64,000 bases of DNA from Paraferrimonas sp. SM1919. GTDB taxonomy: Bacteria > Pseudomonadota > Gammaproteobacteria > Enterobacterales > Shewanellaceae. The notes beneath the pieces are model-generated. The model was not told the origin of the DNA, did no database searches, and worked only from the letters and a program-made list of their open reading frames with translations. Shown one piece after another: positions 1 to 9,019 of this stretch. Location: the NCBI RefSeq assembly GCF_010993985.1, contig NZ_WINH01000002.1, positions 98,091 to 162,090 of the forward strand, given 5' to 3'. The position numbers and the translations under genes are program-made. How positions within the stretch are numbered: the first letter of the stretch is position 1; every line of letters begins with the position of its first letter.

Positions 1-250
1 TGAAGATGGCGCCATTACTCTGACTCAAGAACAGTTGCTGTCTCAAGCGAGCGATATCGAAGGGGATGCACTCACCGCCGCCAACCTCAGCGCCGGGGAT
101 AACGCCAGCGTTATTGCCAATGAAGACGGTTCATTTACCATTACCCCGGATGCCGATTTTAATGGCGACATTGACTTAAGCTTCGATATCTCCGATGGCA
201 CTGACACCATCGTTGCCAACGGGGCACTGACGGTGAACCCTCAGAACGAT
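1..250 (+). repeat. DNA-level repeat copy A of a tandem-95 unit
   Basis: Bases 1-250 align without gaps to bases 2023-2272 at high identity, for example shared blocks around actgactcaagaacagttgc and gacggttcatttaccatta. The differences are mostly third-position changes. Other repeats in the same gene are much more divergent, so this pair looks like a recent intragenic duplication or gene-conversion tract. Confidence 0.8.
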
Positions 251-3200
251 TTACCGACTTCCTCGCAAGTAGAAGCGAATGTAGCAGAAGATCACACCAT
301 TATAATCACGCAACAGCAGTTACTTGCGAATGCTGCTGATATTGATGGTGATCAGTTAGTGGCAGCTGATCTGATGGCTGAAGGGGCTGAGATTATTGAT
401 AACGGTGATGGTACTTTTGCTATCACTCCTGATGCTAATTTTAATGGCCTGATCAATGTGAGTTACAACATCAGTGATGGCGATACCCCTATTGCAGCTA
501 ATCTTGCGTTAACGGTTGATCCTGTTAATGATGCGCCAATTGTATCAGCAGATGTTGCTATTACCATAGCTGAGGATGGTTCTTATACCATCACTCAAGA
601 GCAACTGTTGCAGTTTGCTTCGGATGTCGAACTTGATCCCATGACTGCGACTATCGGTGATCAAGGAGAGCTGACTTCCATATCCGGTACTGTGCTAGAT
701 GCTGCAACTGGGTCACCGATCGAAGGGGCCTTGGTCACCATGACTGATGTCGTGGGTAACACTTATGAAACCAACACTAATGCGAATGGTCAATATCAAG
801 TAGAAGGTAGTGTCGTTGAACAGGCCAGTGTCGAGATCACTAATGATGGTTCAATCAATTCCAGTTACGTTGTGGCTAGCGGAGATGTTGGCGATGCAGG
901 GGTAACGGCTATTTCTGATATTCTCGAAGATACAGAAATGCGAGTGGTGGTCACCTGGGGGGCAGAGCCAACCGATCTGGATAATCATTTATGGTTATAT
1001 GATCAAGAGACAGGTGAGCAGTTAGACCATATTTTTTATGCGGACATGCGTTATAACCTTGGTGATGGTCAGCGAGTTGAACAGGATGTGGATGATATCA
1101 ACGGCCATGGTCCAGAAACCATTACCATCCCGAATTATCAAGATATGAACATGCACTACTCCATTCACAATTACAGCGGCCGAAGTTGGGATGTAGAAGG
1201 TGTAGAAAATGTTCAAGTACAGATTTTTGTTGGTGATACTCTGGTGCAAACCTTCACACCTGACTTACCAGAAAACCCTGAAGGTGAACACTGGCATGTA
1301 TTTGATGTTATCGATGGCGTGATTGTTCCCAGTCAAGATGTTAATTCGGAACGTAATTTTGATTTACCAAGCAGTGATGTGGCAGCAAATACTGAGGGTG
1401 CAATTGATATCAGTTCTGCATTGATTGGTGTCGCAGCAGAGGACACCGATGTTGACAACAGTGATAATCAACAGAGTGAAATTCAAGCTACTGAAACCGC
1501 CCAAACTGGAACTGAAAATGCGAGCGTGGCGGATATTGCCATTGCCAACGCCACTATTACTGATAATGGTGATGGCACATATACCATTACCCCTGCTGAA
1601 AACTTTAATGGCGAGTTCTCAATTAATTACACCGTTAATGATGGTCATGGTGGCATCACTCCAGCGCAATTAGATGTCACTGTAACTGCCATAAATGATG
1701 ATTCCATTATTTATGATCATATTTATACCGTTAATGAAGATGGCAGTTTGAGTTTTACCGATGAACAGCTGCTTGAAGGCGCAATTGACATTGATGGCGA
1801 TGACTTAAGCGTTGCATCGGTAAATTACTCGGGTAATGATGGTATATTTACCAATCATGGCGATGGCAGCTATAGTTTTGCACCTAATGAAAACTTTAAT
1901 GGCAACATTAATCTCAGTTATGACGTTAGCGATGGTCAAGGGATTGTATCTGGTGACATCACGATAGAAGTCGCCGCAGTAAACGATGCCCCCGTTTCCG
2001 GTCAGCTGGCTTACTCGGTGGATGAAGACGGTTCTATCATACTGACTCAAGAACAGTTGCTAGCACAAGCGTCTGATATCGAAGGAGATGAACTCACCGC
2101 TGCTAACCTCAGTGCCGGTGATAATGCCACAGTGACGGCGAATCCAGACGGTTCATTTACCATTACGCCAGACGCCAACTTTAATGGCGATATTGCTCTG
2201 AGTTTCGATATCTCTGATGGCAGTGACAGTATCGTCGCTAATGCTGCACTTACTGTCAATCCAGTCAACGATGGGGCAACATCGACCAACGTTACTTTGC
2301 AGAGCGAAGAAGACAATACTTTAGTTATTACTCAGCAAGATTTACTCAGACAAGCTCATGATATTGATGGTGACGATTTAGTTGCCCGTAATTTAGCCAT
2401 CGATGAAGCATTTGGAGCGCTTGTTGAAAATGGAGATGGCAGTTGGTCTTTTACTCCTACAGAAAACTTTACAGGTGAAGTACCCCTTAGCTTTAGCATT
2501 GATGATGGCACTGAGTTAACTCAGGTACAGGGCCAAGTCAATGTGACTCCAGTGAATGATGCTCCAATCGCGCCTAATATTGAAATGCAGGGAGAGGAAG
2601 ACCAAGTGATGGTCATTGATCCTGCTTACATTATTAGTCAAGCAAGCGATCTAGATGGAGATCAGCTAGATTTACGAAGTTTAACAGTTAAAGCACCACA
2701 AAATGCTCAATTACAGCAGCAACCGGATGGGTTGTATCACCTTGTTACCTCTCAGGATTTTAACGGAATTATAGAATTAGGTTATCAGGTAACGGATGGT
2801 CTAGAAACGGTTGAAGGCGATCTAAACATTGATGTTATTCCAGTTAATGACGCTCCATTCAATAATGGTAATGCGGTATTAACTACCAATGAAGACGGAG
2901 TATTTACCTTTGATGCAAGTGATTTATTGAATCTGTTTGGTGATATTGATACCGATACGTTAATCATTTCTCGTGTGTTGTTAGCTGATGGTGAGCAAGC
3001 CGGAGACTTAACCGATAATGGAGATGGCAGTTGGAGTTTTAGTCCATCTGCTCATTTCGCGGGTACAGGTGGTCTACAAATAATTGCCTCAGATGGTGAG
3101 TTCGAAACGGCACTTGATGTGCCAGTATATATTCGACCGGTGGCGGACGGAGCGGTCATTAGCACCGATCACCAAGGGCCACTTGTATTTGCGGAAGATA

Positions 3201-4888
3201 CTACCGGGCACCTTGGGGTTAATATTGCCTTGGTTGATGAGTCCGAATTTGTAAGTAATGTTGAAATGACAGGCTATCCTGTTGGATTTGTGGTCAGTGA
3301 TGGTGTGCATACTATGACTATTACTGAGCCCAACCAGGTAGTAAATGTAACCGACTGGAATCTTGATGATTTACAACTAACCCCACCTGCTGATTACAGT
3401 GGTAATTTCTTTGTAACCATAAGCGCAACAACTGTTGATTATGGTGATGAAACAATTGATGCCTCTGGTTTAGCTCCAATTGCAGGTGATTTTACCACTA
3501 CTTTAGGTGAGCCAATTAGCTTCACTGAAGCCGATTTGATTGCTTTAGCTCAAAATATTGATGCGGATGATGGTGATGCCATAAAAATGGTGCATCTTAT
3601 CGACCAAAATCAAGGGGAATTGCTGCAACAAGCAGATGGAAGCTGGTTATTTACTCCCGCAGAAGGGTTTAGTGGGGAAGTTGATTTTGCATATGTGGTA
3701 GAGCGCGATGGGATTTTATATGACGAGCAAAGCTCGATTGCAGTATTTGAATCCGAGGCAGATGTAGTCACCCCGAATGAAGCCAGCACATTAAATGCAG
3801 ATAATATCAGCTCAGAGCAACCCCTGAGTTTTACAGATGAACAGTTATTATCGACCTTAACTCAAGATACTGATGTGCAGATGACAATCGAATCAGTATA
3901 TTTGACCCAAGGTCAAGGTGTTATCGAATCCAATGGTAACGGCGGGTATCAATTTACCCCCGCTCAAGGTCAGCATGGTCAAGCTCAAGTTGGCTTTGTC
4001 GCCAGTGATGGTTATCAAAATGTAGAGAGTTATTTCAATGTCAATATGACCAGTGCAGTAACAGAATCAGGATTGCAAGAAAATGGTTCAATTATTATCA
4101 CTAAGTCCGATATATTAGGCAGCCTTGGAATGGAGCAGGCAGATATAGTAGAAGTAGATTACAACTTCGAAAGTGGCTTATTTATGCCCTATGATGACGA
4201 CTTGTGGATTTTGTGGCCTGATGCAGAATTCAATGGTGATTTACAGTTATCAGTCACAATAGCTGATGACCAAACCAATCAGCAACTTGATACCACAGTA
4301 AGTGTCGAATTAGCTGGATCTTCGGCCGAACGAGGCAATACCCCAGAACTACCAACTCAAGCTGCAGACACGGCACACGAGGCAAGTTCAAATGATGACG
4401 CTGATTACACGGCAGCACCGGGGGCTGAAGTTGAAATCAATCTCCCCAATGAGGTTGCAGACGCTGAAGGCGTGGTCGAGATTATGCTTGCAGGCGTTCC
4501 AGAAGGGGCAGACATACCTTCAGCTTTAGATATGGGGGATGGAAATTACTTAATAAGTGGTGATCTTTCTCAAGCTGTGGTGATGAACCTTGGGGACAAT
4601 TTTGAAGGAGAGGTTGAGCTTAACTTCCAGGGTATGGACAATTTAGGGTTGCAGGTGGATCAGGCAAATGCATCACAGACCTTGAGTATTGATGAGCAGT
4701 ACAGTATGCAAACAACTGGGCGTAGCCAGCAAAACCACGAACAATTTGAACCTAGCTCGGAAAATGGTGATTGGACTCAAGCAGATGAAACTCAACAAGA
4801 AGTTGATATTAATGATGATTCAGGAAGCTTCGATAATGCCAACACCGACACTCAGACTCCGAATGATTTAGATGATCCTTTGATTTAG
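2..4888 (+). CDS. Giant cadherin-like tandem-95 repeat protein, 5' partial
   Basis: The reading frame is open from base 2 (EDGAITLTQEQLL...), so the true start lies upstream of the window; the first in-window ATG at 35 is internal. About 1,628 residues are visible. They are mostly repeats of roughly 95 residues with the pattern EDG..(I/L)T..QLL..A.DI(D/E)GD....NGDGS(F/W).(F/I)TP...FNG....(S/Y).(I/V).DG.....V.VNDAP, typical of cadherin-like tandem-95 domains in large bacterial adhesins and exoproteins. An unrelated segment interrupts the repeats at about bases 660-1370. The last 200 residues are acidic and Asn/Gln-rich and end in DLDDPLI. I see no RTX nonapeptides or LPxTG motif, so the export route is unresolved. 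The protein is very acidic and probably binds Ca2+ between repeats. Adhesion or matrix function is inferred from the family only. Confidence 0.85.
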   Translation, partial: EDGAITLTQEQLLSQASDIEGDALTAANLSAGDNASVIANEDGSFTITPDADFNGDIDLSFDISDGTDTIVANGALTVNPQNDLPTSSQVEANVAEDHTIIITQQQLLANAADIDGDQLVAADLMAEGAEIIDNGDGTFAITPDANFNGLINVSYNISDGDTPIAANLALTVDPVNDAPIVSADVAITIAEDGSYTITQEQLLQFASDVELDPMTATIGDQGELTSISGTVLDAATGSPIEGALVTMTDVVGNTYETNTNANGQYQVEGSVVEQASVEITNDGSINSSYVVASGDVGDAGVTAISDILEDTEMRVVVTWGAEPTDLDNHLWLYDQETGEQLDHIFYADMRYNLGDGQRVEQDVDDINGHGPETITIPNYQDMNMHYSIHNYSGRSWDVEGVENVQVQIFVGDTLVQTFTPDLPENPEGEHWHVFDVIDGVIVPSQDVNSERNFDLPSSDVAANTEGAIDISSALIGVAAEDTDVDNSDNQQSEIQATETAQTGTENASVADIAIANATITDNGDGTYTITPAENFNGEFSINYTVNDGHGGITPAQLDVTVTAINDDSIIYDHIYTVNEDGSLSFTDEQLLEGAIDIDGDDLSVASVNYSGNDGIFTNHGDGSYSFAPNENFNGNINLSYDVSDGQGIVSGDITIEVAAVNDAPVSGQLAYSVDEDGSIILTQEQLLAQASDIEGDELTAANLSAGDNATVTANPDGSFTITPDANFNGDIALSFDISDGSDSIVANAALTVNPVNDGATSTNVTLQSEEDNTLVITQQDLLRQAHDIDGDDLVARNLAIDEAFGALVENGDGSWSFTPTENFTGEVPLSFSIDDGTELTQVQGQVNVTPVNDAPIAPNIEMQGEEDQVMVIDPAYIISQASDLDGDQLDLRSLTVKAPQNAQLQQQPDGLYHLVTSQDFNGIIELGYQVTDGLETVEGDLNIDVIPVNDAPFNNGNAVLTTNEDGVFTFDASDLLNLFGDIDTDTLIISRVLLADGEQAGDLTDNGDGSWSFSPSAHFAGTGGLQIIASDGEFETALDVPVYIRPVADGAVISTDHQGPLVFAEDTTGHLGVNIALVDESEFVSNVEMTGYPVGFVVSDGVHTMTITEPNQVVNVTDWNLDDLQLTPPADYSGNFFVTISATTVDYGDETIDASGLAPIAGDFTTTLGEPISFTEADLIALAQNIDADDGDAIKMVHLIDQNQGELLQQADGSWLFTPAEGFSGEVDFAYVVERDGILYDEQSSIAVFESEADVVTPNEASTLNADNISSEQPLSFTDEQLLSTLTQDTDVQMTIESVYLTQGQGVIESNGNGGYQFTPAQGQHGQAQVGFVASDGYQNVESYFNVNMTSAVTESGLQENGSIIITKSDILGSLGMEQADIVEVDYNFESGLFMPYDDDLWILWPDAEFNGDLQLSVTIADDQTNQQLDTTVSVELAGSSAERGNTPELPTQAADTAHEASSNDDADYTAAPGAEVEINLPNEVADAEGVVEIMLAGVPEGADIPSALDMGDGNYLISGDLSQAVVMNLGDNFEGEVELNFQGMDNLGLQVDQANASQTLSIDEQYSMQTTGRSQQNHEQFEPSSENGDWTQADETQQEVDINDDSGSFDNANTDTQTPNDLDDPLI
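660..1370 (+). other. Inserted CarboxypepD_reg plus YfaP/DUF2135-like segment inside the repeat protein
   Basis: Within the giant repeat protein the tandem-95 pattern stops after DVELDPMTATIGDQGEL. A carboxypeptidase-regulatory-like sandwich follows (ISGTVLDAATGSPIEGALV, then TNANGQYQV). Next comes a stretch with MRVVVTWGAEPTDLDNHLW and later HYSIHNYSG and VQIFVGDTLVQTF. This resembles YfaP/DUF2135 domains, in which a W-G-x-x-P-x-D-L-D-x-H-L core is characteristic. The repeat pattern resumes at about base 1380. The assignment is by motif memory, not a profile search. Confidence 0.6.
2023..2272 (+). repeat. DNA-level repeat copy B of a tandem-95 unit
   Basis: Partner of the unit at 1-250, same length and frame. 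It encodes a repeat starting EDGSIILTQEQLLAQASDI that is nearly identical to the one at the window start. Confidence 0.8.
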
Positions 4889-4899
4889 CGAAGTTGAAC

Positions 4900-4936
4900 A
4901 AAAAGGCCCCAATCTTGCGATTGGGGCCTTTTTTAT
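4900..4936. terminator. Bidirectional rho-independent terminator between the repeat protein and ssrA
   Basis: Stem AAGGCCCCAATC / GATTGGGGCCTT with loop TTGC, flanked by an A-run on the left and a T-run on the right. It can end the plus-strand repeat-protein gene and the minus-strand tmRNA gene, which converge here. Confidence 0.9.
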
Positions 4937-4937
4937 T

Positions 4938-5292
4938 TGGTGGAGGCGGCGGGGCTCGAACCCGCGTCCGAAAAACCTACATCCAAGGCGCTACATGCTT
5001 AGTCTTTCTATTGGTTAACCATCAGAACTCCGAAAGACAGGATTTCTTCAGGCGAGTTTGGTACTGTTTCGCGGTTCACCCCCAAACAAGGTTCCCTCGC
5101 TAGCACGATGTAGGGTGACCATCAAATCCACTGCCCATGTGCGAGACCTGTGGTAGATGGCTAGCAGACTTAAGCTGCTAGAGCGTAGTTATCGTCGTTT
5201 GCAACTATAACAGTGCGGCTTTTTACGAGGCCAACCGCCCCTCGGCATGCTCCCAGGGTTTCGTGAATCTCGTCGAATCCAGAATCGCCCCC
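4938..5292 (-). ncRNA. ssrA: tmRNA (10Sa RNA)
   Basis: On the minus strand the RNA starts GGGGGCGATTCTGG and ends GCCCCGCCGCCTCCACCA, the usual tRNA-like acceptor with encoded CCA; the 3' part contains GGTTCGAGCC as T-arm. tmRNA charged with alanine rescues stalled ribosomes with SmpB, whose gene lies just upstream on the same strand. The tag ORF lies at 5170-5202 (minus) and reads ANDDNYALAA then stop; with the charged alanine the tag is AANDDNYALAA. A plus-strand ORF across this region is an artefact of the RNA gene. Confidence 0.97.
5170..5202 (-). other. tmRNA proteolysis-tag reading frame
   Basis: Ten sense codons GCA AAC GAC GAT AAC TAC GCT CTA GCA GCT followed by TAA encode ANDDNYALAA. 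The terminal LAA is the ClpXP recognition signal. It differs from the E. coli tag ANDENYALAA only by Asp in place of Glu. Confidence 0.95.
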
Positions 5293-5306
5293 AAAAGAGT
5301 TTCCAC

Positions 5307-5336
5307 AGTCTACCTCAAATATTCACATAGCAACAA
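5307..5336 (-). promoter_or_regulatory. Candidate sigma-70 promoter of ssrA
   Basis: On the minus strand a -35-like TTGTTG (5331-5336) and a -10-like TAGACT (5307-5312) are separated by 18 bases, and the mature tmRNA 5' end follows 14 bases later, leaving room for an RNase P-processed leader. Confidence 0.4.
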
Positions 5337-5379
5337 GCTTTAACTAAGAAATATTCGGTAAATGTCGAATTTTAAGTCA

Positions 5380-5868
5380 TTAACGTACTGAGTGCTTCAT
5401 TAGGCGACCTTTTTCAACCTGCCACTCTCTGTCTTTGATGTCAGCACGTTTATCGTGGGCTTGTTTACCCTTACCTAAGCCAACATCAATTTTTACGAAT
5501 GACTTTTTCCAATACATTGAAATTGGAATTAAGGTATAACCTTGGCGCTCAATTAAACCCTCTAAGCGGTCGATTTCGCGGCGCTTTAATAGTAATTTTC
5601 GCGACCGTAAAGGATCGGCCACGACGTGTGTTGAAGCGGTATTTAAAGGATTGATAGTACAACCAAACAACCATGCTTCTCCACCTCGAATAAATACATA
5701 AGATTCCGATAGGTTTACTTTACCTACTCGGATCGCTTTTACTTCCCACCCTTGCAGGGCGAGGCCGGCTTCAAAGTTCTCCTCTATCTTATATTCAAAC
5801 TTGGCGCGTTTGTTATAAGCAATCTGGTTGGAACTTGTGCCTTTCTTTTTCGAATTTTTCTTTGCCAT
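5380..5868 (-). CDS. smpB: SsrA-binding protein SmpB
   Basis: The 162-residue protein has the normal length of the family. It carries the oligonucleotide-binding core ([27 protein letters not shown], in part) and the basic tail ([23 protein letters not shown]...) that enters the empty mRNA channel of a stalled ribosome. SmpB binds tmRNA and delivers it with EF-Tu to the A site. It lies upstream of ssrA on the same strand, the classical arrangement. Divergent transcription from ratA leaves a 111-base intergenic region holding both promoters. The initiator ATG at 5868 is followed by a Lys/Ser-rich N-terminus as usual. Confidence 0.97.
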   Translation of the reverse strand: MAKKNSKKKGTSSNQIAYNKRAKFEYKIEENFEAGLALQGWEVKAIRVGKVNLSESYVFIRGGEAWLFGCTINPLNTASTHVVADPLRSRKLLLKRREIDRLEGLIERQGYTLIPISMYWKKSFVKIDVGLGKGKQAHDKRADIKDREWQVEKGRLMKHSVR

Positions 5869-5979
5869 AGTTTTGTCATTATACCCAAGCTGTAAGATTT
5901 TGGTATTGCTTGCTGCCCTATTTTTTCATGTCGTGGTAATATTTCAAAAGTTTTTAAATAAGTAATTTGAGAAGCCTAG

Positions 5980-6414
5980 ATGGCAACAGTTAATCGTAAT
6001 GCATTAGTCGCACAAAGCGCTACAAGAATGTATAACCTAGTTAATGATGTGGCTAGCTATCCACAATTCCTGCCTGGCTGCAGTGCTACCACCGTTCATC
6101 AACATAATGAAACTATGATGTTAGCAAGTGTCGAAGTATCTAAAGCTGGCATTAAACATACTTTTAAAACCGAAAATAAGTTAAACAGTCATCAATCAAT
6201 AGAAATGAGCCTAATAGAGGGGCCATTTAAACATTTAAAGGGTGAGTGGAAGTTTACTCCCCTTAGTGAAAATGCCTGTAAAGTGGAACTGAATCTAGAT
6301 TTTGAATTTAGCTCAAAATTAGTTGAGCTGGCATTTGGCAAAATATTTAATGAACTGGCAAACTCGATGGTGACCGCTTTTTGTGAACGAGCTAAGGTGA
6401 TTTATGGTCGATAA
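5980..6414 (+). CDS. ratA: RatA/Coq10-like START-domain protein
   Basis: The 144-residue protein matches the RatA/YfjG (polyketide cyclase/START) family: N-terminal [20 protein letters not shown], central FKTENKLN and the [15 protein letters not shown] strand, then the long C-terminal helix. Family members bind hydrophobic ligands such as ubiquinone; E. coli RatA was also described as a toxin that blocks 70S assembly. Its position beside smpB and its overlap with rnfH are conserved across Gammaproteobacteria. The ATG at 5980 has no strong Shine-Dalgarno sequence, only a weak GAGAAG upstream. Confidence 0.93.
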   Translation: MATVNRNALVAQSATRMYNLVNDVASYPQFLPGCSATTVHQHNETMMLASVEVSKAGIKHTFKTENKLNSHQSIEMSLIEGPFKHLKGEWKFTPLSENACKVELNLDFEFSSKLVELAFGKIFNELANSMVTAFCERAKVIYGR

Positions 6415-6730
6415 AATAAATGTAGAAGTGACTTATCCACTGCCAACTGAGCAAAAAGTGTTTAAGTTGCAAGTGGCAGTGGGCAGCACTGCAGAGCACG
6501 CAATTTTAGCCTCTGGGGTGATGGACTATTACCCTGAAATAGATTTAGAAAAGAATAAAATCGGCATATTTTCTCGTATGGTAAAGCTACATGAAGTGTT
6601 GCAAGAAGGTCAGCGTGTCGAAATTTATCGCCCGTTAATTGCCGATCCTAAGGATATGCGTCGGCAACGTGCTGAGCGAGCAAAAGAGCAGGGTCGAATT
6701 AATGCGACGACTGGTGCCAAAATAAAATAA
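6404..6730 (+). CDS. rnfH: RnfH family ubiquitin-like protein
   Basis: A 108-residue beta-grasp protein of the RnfH/YfjF (UPF0125) family, with [20 protein letters not shown] at the N-terminus and [23 protein letters not shown] in the middle, followed by a basic tail rich in Arg/Lys. It overlaps ratA by 11 bases and is almost certainly translationally coupled to it. The molecular function of the family is not firmly established; the name comes from association with rnf genes in other bacteria. Confidence 0.93.
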   Translation: MVDKINVEVTYPLPTEQKVFKLQVAVGSTAEHAILASGVMDYYPEIDLEKNKIGIFSRMVKLHEVLQEGQRVEIYRPLIADPKDMRRQRAERAKEQGRINATTGAKIK

Positions 6731-6746
6731 CAAGGGATAAAAGTAG

Positions 6747-7823
6747 ATGGACCTTATCTTAAAAGACAAGCTAATCAACATTTTTGGGTTGCTTAAAGGG
6801 CAAGACTTTCAGCCATTAGGTGAAGGCCATATAAATCAGACTTGGTTGGTTAAATCACCCCAAGGGCAAGTGGTACTGCAAAGATTAAATACTTATGTAT
6901 TTAATCGCCCTAAGCTGTTAATGGATAACCTTCGCAAGGTCAGCGATCATTTGACCCTAAAAAAGGAACAGGGACTGTATTCTTTAGACGTCATGTCTTT
7001 ATTACTGACTGCCGATGGTCAAAATTATTGGCAGGATGAAGAGCATGGGTTGTGGCGAGCAATCAAGTTTGTACCTGATAGCCTGACGTTACAGGCAGTC
7101 GCGAATAACCAACAAGCCCAGGTGGTTGCTGAAGGCTTTGGCGAATTTACCATGGCTTTATCAGACTTAGCAGCAGATGAACTTAAAGAGGTGATCCCAA
7201 GTTTTCATTGTCCAAGCTCCCGCTTACAGCAATTACACGAAGCAGAAATGGGCAGTAGTAGGGAGCAATCGGCCCAAACTGAACTTGCTAAAGTAAAAGG
7301 CTATGAAATCCTAGTTGATGAATTTTTGGAGTTTGAACGGGCAGGACTGCAGAAACGTGTTACCCATAATGATACCAAGGTAAATAATGTATTGCTTAGC
7401 CAGGATGCTAGTTTAGCAAAGTGTGTGATAGATCTAGATACTGTTATGCCAGGCTATTTAATGTATGACTTTGGCGATATGGTTCGTGCATTGGTTTCTC
7501 CAGAAGCGGAAGACTCTGCAAACTTGGATAATGTTCATGTTCGTTTAGATGTTTATGAAGCTTTATTAAAGGGCTACTCAAAAGCATTAAAACAGACGAT
7601 GACAGGCTTAGAAAAAAGCTCTTTATTACTTGGGGTAAAGCTATTGCCATTCGTACTTGGGATGCGCTTTTTGGCTGATTACTTGAGGGGAGACACCTAT
7701 TTTGGTGCCAATTACCCAGAACATAATTTAGTGCGAGCAAGAAATCAGTTTGCATTACTTGATAGTATTTTAGAAAACGAAACACAACTAACTGAACTAT
7801 CCCATAAATATCTATTTAATTAA
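6747..7823 (+). CDS. APH-fold small-molecule kinase, NahK-like
   Basis: A 358-residue protein of the aminoglycoside-phosphotransferase/choline-kinase superfamily. Visible motifs are a glycine-containing N-lobe (LGEGHINQTWLV), the catalytic loop HNDTKVNNVL at about residues 207-216 with Asp209, and the metal-binding IDLDTVMPG at 228-236 followed by DFGDMVRAL. The D-T-K version of the catalytic loop and the DLDT motif are typical of N-acetylhexosamine 1-kinase-like proteins rather than antibiotic kinases. It starts 16 bases after rnfH with AAGGGAT upstream, so it is probably in the same operon. Substrate unknown; sugar or amino-alcohol phosphorylation is inferred. Confidence 0.8.
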   Translation: MDLILKDKLINIFGLLKGQDFQPLGEGHINQTWLVKSPQGQVVLQRLNTYVFNRPKLLMDNLRKVSDHLTLKKEQGLYSLDVMSLLLTADGQNYWQDEEHGLWRAIKFVPDSLTLQAVANNQQAQVVAEGFGEFTMALSDLAADELKEVIPSFHCPSSRLQQLHEAEMGSSREQSAQTELAKVKGYEILVDEFLEFERAGLQKRVTHNDTKVNNVLLSQDASLAKCVIDLDTVMPGYLMYDFGDMVRALVSPEAEDSANLDNVHVRLDVYEALLKGYSKALKQTMTGLEKSSLLLGVKLLPFVLGMRFLADYLRGDTYFGANYPEHNLVRARNQFALLDSILENETQLTELSHKYLFN

Positions 7824-7831
7824 GGTTTTTC

Positions 7832-8845
7832 ATGATTGATTTACGAAGCGATACCGTTACCCTGCCAACGCCACAAATGCTAGAGGCGATGAATAGTGCG
7901 CCAGTAGGGGATGATGTATTTGGTGATGACCCAAGTATCAATAAGCTTGAGCAATATGCTGCGGAGCGTTTCGGTTTTGATGAAGCTTTATTTACTAGCT
8001 CAGGCACTCAAGCTAATTTGCTGGCAATTCTAGGTCACTGTGGCCGTGGTGATGAATACCTGTGTGGTCAAGATGCCCATAACTATAAGTATGAGGCAGG
8101 TGGCGCTGCGGTATTAGGCAGTGTTCAACCCCAGCCAATTGCCAATGCCGCCGATGGCTCTATCGATTTAGAACTGGCTAAAAAATACATTAAGCCCGAC
8201 GATTATCACTTTGCCCGCACCCGCTTGTTGTCGATTGAGAACACCATAGGTGGCAAGGTGTTATCCATGGATTACATGGCCAAAGCGCAAGCGTTTGCCT
8301 TTAACAATAACCTTAAAATCCACCTAGACGGTGCCCGTATGATGAATGCGGCGGTGGCTTTAGCCGTTAAGCCTGAGCAAATTACCCAGTTTTTTGACTC
8401 GGTTTCTATTTGTTTATCTAAGGGGCTTGCAGCACCTGTGGGTTCATTATTATTAGGTGATTCTGCCTTTATAGCCCGTGCCCGTCGTCTTCGTAAAATG
8501 GTGGGCGGTGGAATGCGCCAAGCGGGTTCTTTAGCAGCAGCCGGTCAAGTCGCATTAGAGAGCATGATTGAGCGTTTAGCTGATGATCATGCCAATGCCA
8601 AATATTTAGGGGAACAACTGAACACCCTAGAGGAAGTCAGCTGTAATTTGGATGACATTGAAACCAATATGGTATTTGCTGAATTTGGCCCACGCATTAA
8701 CCCAGATATCATTACCGCAGCTTTGCTTGAACGCGATATTAAAGTGTTAAGCGGCAACCCAATGCGCTTAGTACTGCACAAAGACATCAGCAAACAAGAC
8801 ATTGATAGCTTTATTAAAGAACTCAGCCAGATTCTGGATATTTAA
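7832..8845 (+). CDS. ltaE: Low-specificity L-threonine aldolase
   Basis: A 337-residue fold-type I PLP enzyme that cleaves L-threonine and L-allo-threonine to glycine and acetaldehyde. It opens with the hallmark IDLRSDTVTLPTPQM and GDDVFGDDPS, contains HLDGARMMNAA, and has the Schiff-base lysine in SICLSKGLAAPVGS (Lys197). Length and motifs fit LtaE well. It begins 8 bases after the kinase stop codon, so the two are probably co-transcribed. Its stop codon TAA at 8843-8845 overlaps the first hairpin of the repeat block downstream (AAAAAGC-TTC-GCTTTTT), which can also serve as its terminator. Confidence 0.95.
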   Translation: MIDLRSDTVTLPTPQMLEAMNSAPVGDDVFGDDPSINKLEQYAAERFGFDEALFTSSGTQANLLAILGHCGRGDEYLCGQDAHNYKYEAGGAAVLGSVQPQPIANAADGSIDLELAKKYIKPDDYHFARTRLLSIENTIGGKVLSMDYMAKAQAFAFNNNLKIHLDGARMMNAAVALAVKPEQITQFFDSVSICLSKGLAAPVGSLLLGDSAFIARARRLRKMVGGGMRQAGSLAAAGQVALESMIERLADDHANAKYLGEQLNTLEEVSCNLDDIETNMVFAEFGPRINPDIITAALLERDIKVLSGNPMRLVLHKDISKQDIDSFIKELSQILDI

Positions 8846-9019
8846 AAAGCTTCGCTTTTTGCTCGCGAAGCTACAGGACGTTGCTTCGCTACTACCGGAC
8901 GCCACTTCGTGGCTACTGCACACTTCGTTACAGCTTTTAGCTGTAGTAAACGCAGTTTACGTGCTGTAGGGCGAAGCCCGTTCTAAAGGCCGAAGGCCGT
9001 GCTAAAGCGCAGCGTGCTA
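8844..9019. repeat. Micro-hairpin repeat block A (GNA-triloop modules)
   Basis: The gap between converging ltaE and the ABM-domain gene is filled by consecutive short perfect stems: AAAAAGC-TTC-GCTTTTT (8844-8860), GCCAC-TTC-GTGGC (8901-8913), CAGCT-TTT-AGCTG (8931-8943), GTAAAC-GCA-GTTTAC (8946-8960), GGGC-GAA-GCCC (8969-8979), GGCC-GAA-GGCC (8988-8998) and GC-GCA-GC (9007-9013). Linkers are TGCTGTAG, TTCTAAA and GTGCTAAA. Read on one strand or the other, the triloops are nearly all GNA closed by C-G. The last three bases, CTA, are the stop codon (TAG on minus) of the next gene. Related blocks lie at 9305-9412, 9938-10023 and 58782-59016. Confidence 0.85.

Noticed and set aside
4894..5103. 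A 69-residue plus-strand ORF across the tmRNA region
   Set aside because: It lies inside the terminator and ssrA gene; the RNA gene explains the sequence and the peptide has no coding character.
6747..7823. APH-fold gene as an antibiotic-resistance aminoglycoside kinase
   Set aside because: The catalytic loop HNDTKVNN and DLDT motif are of the NahK-like type, and it sits in a housekeeping operon.
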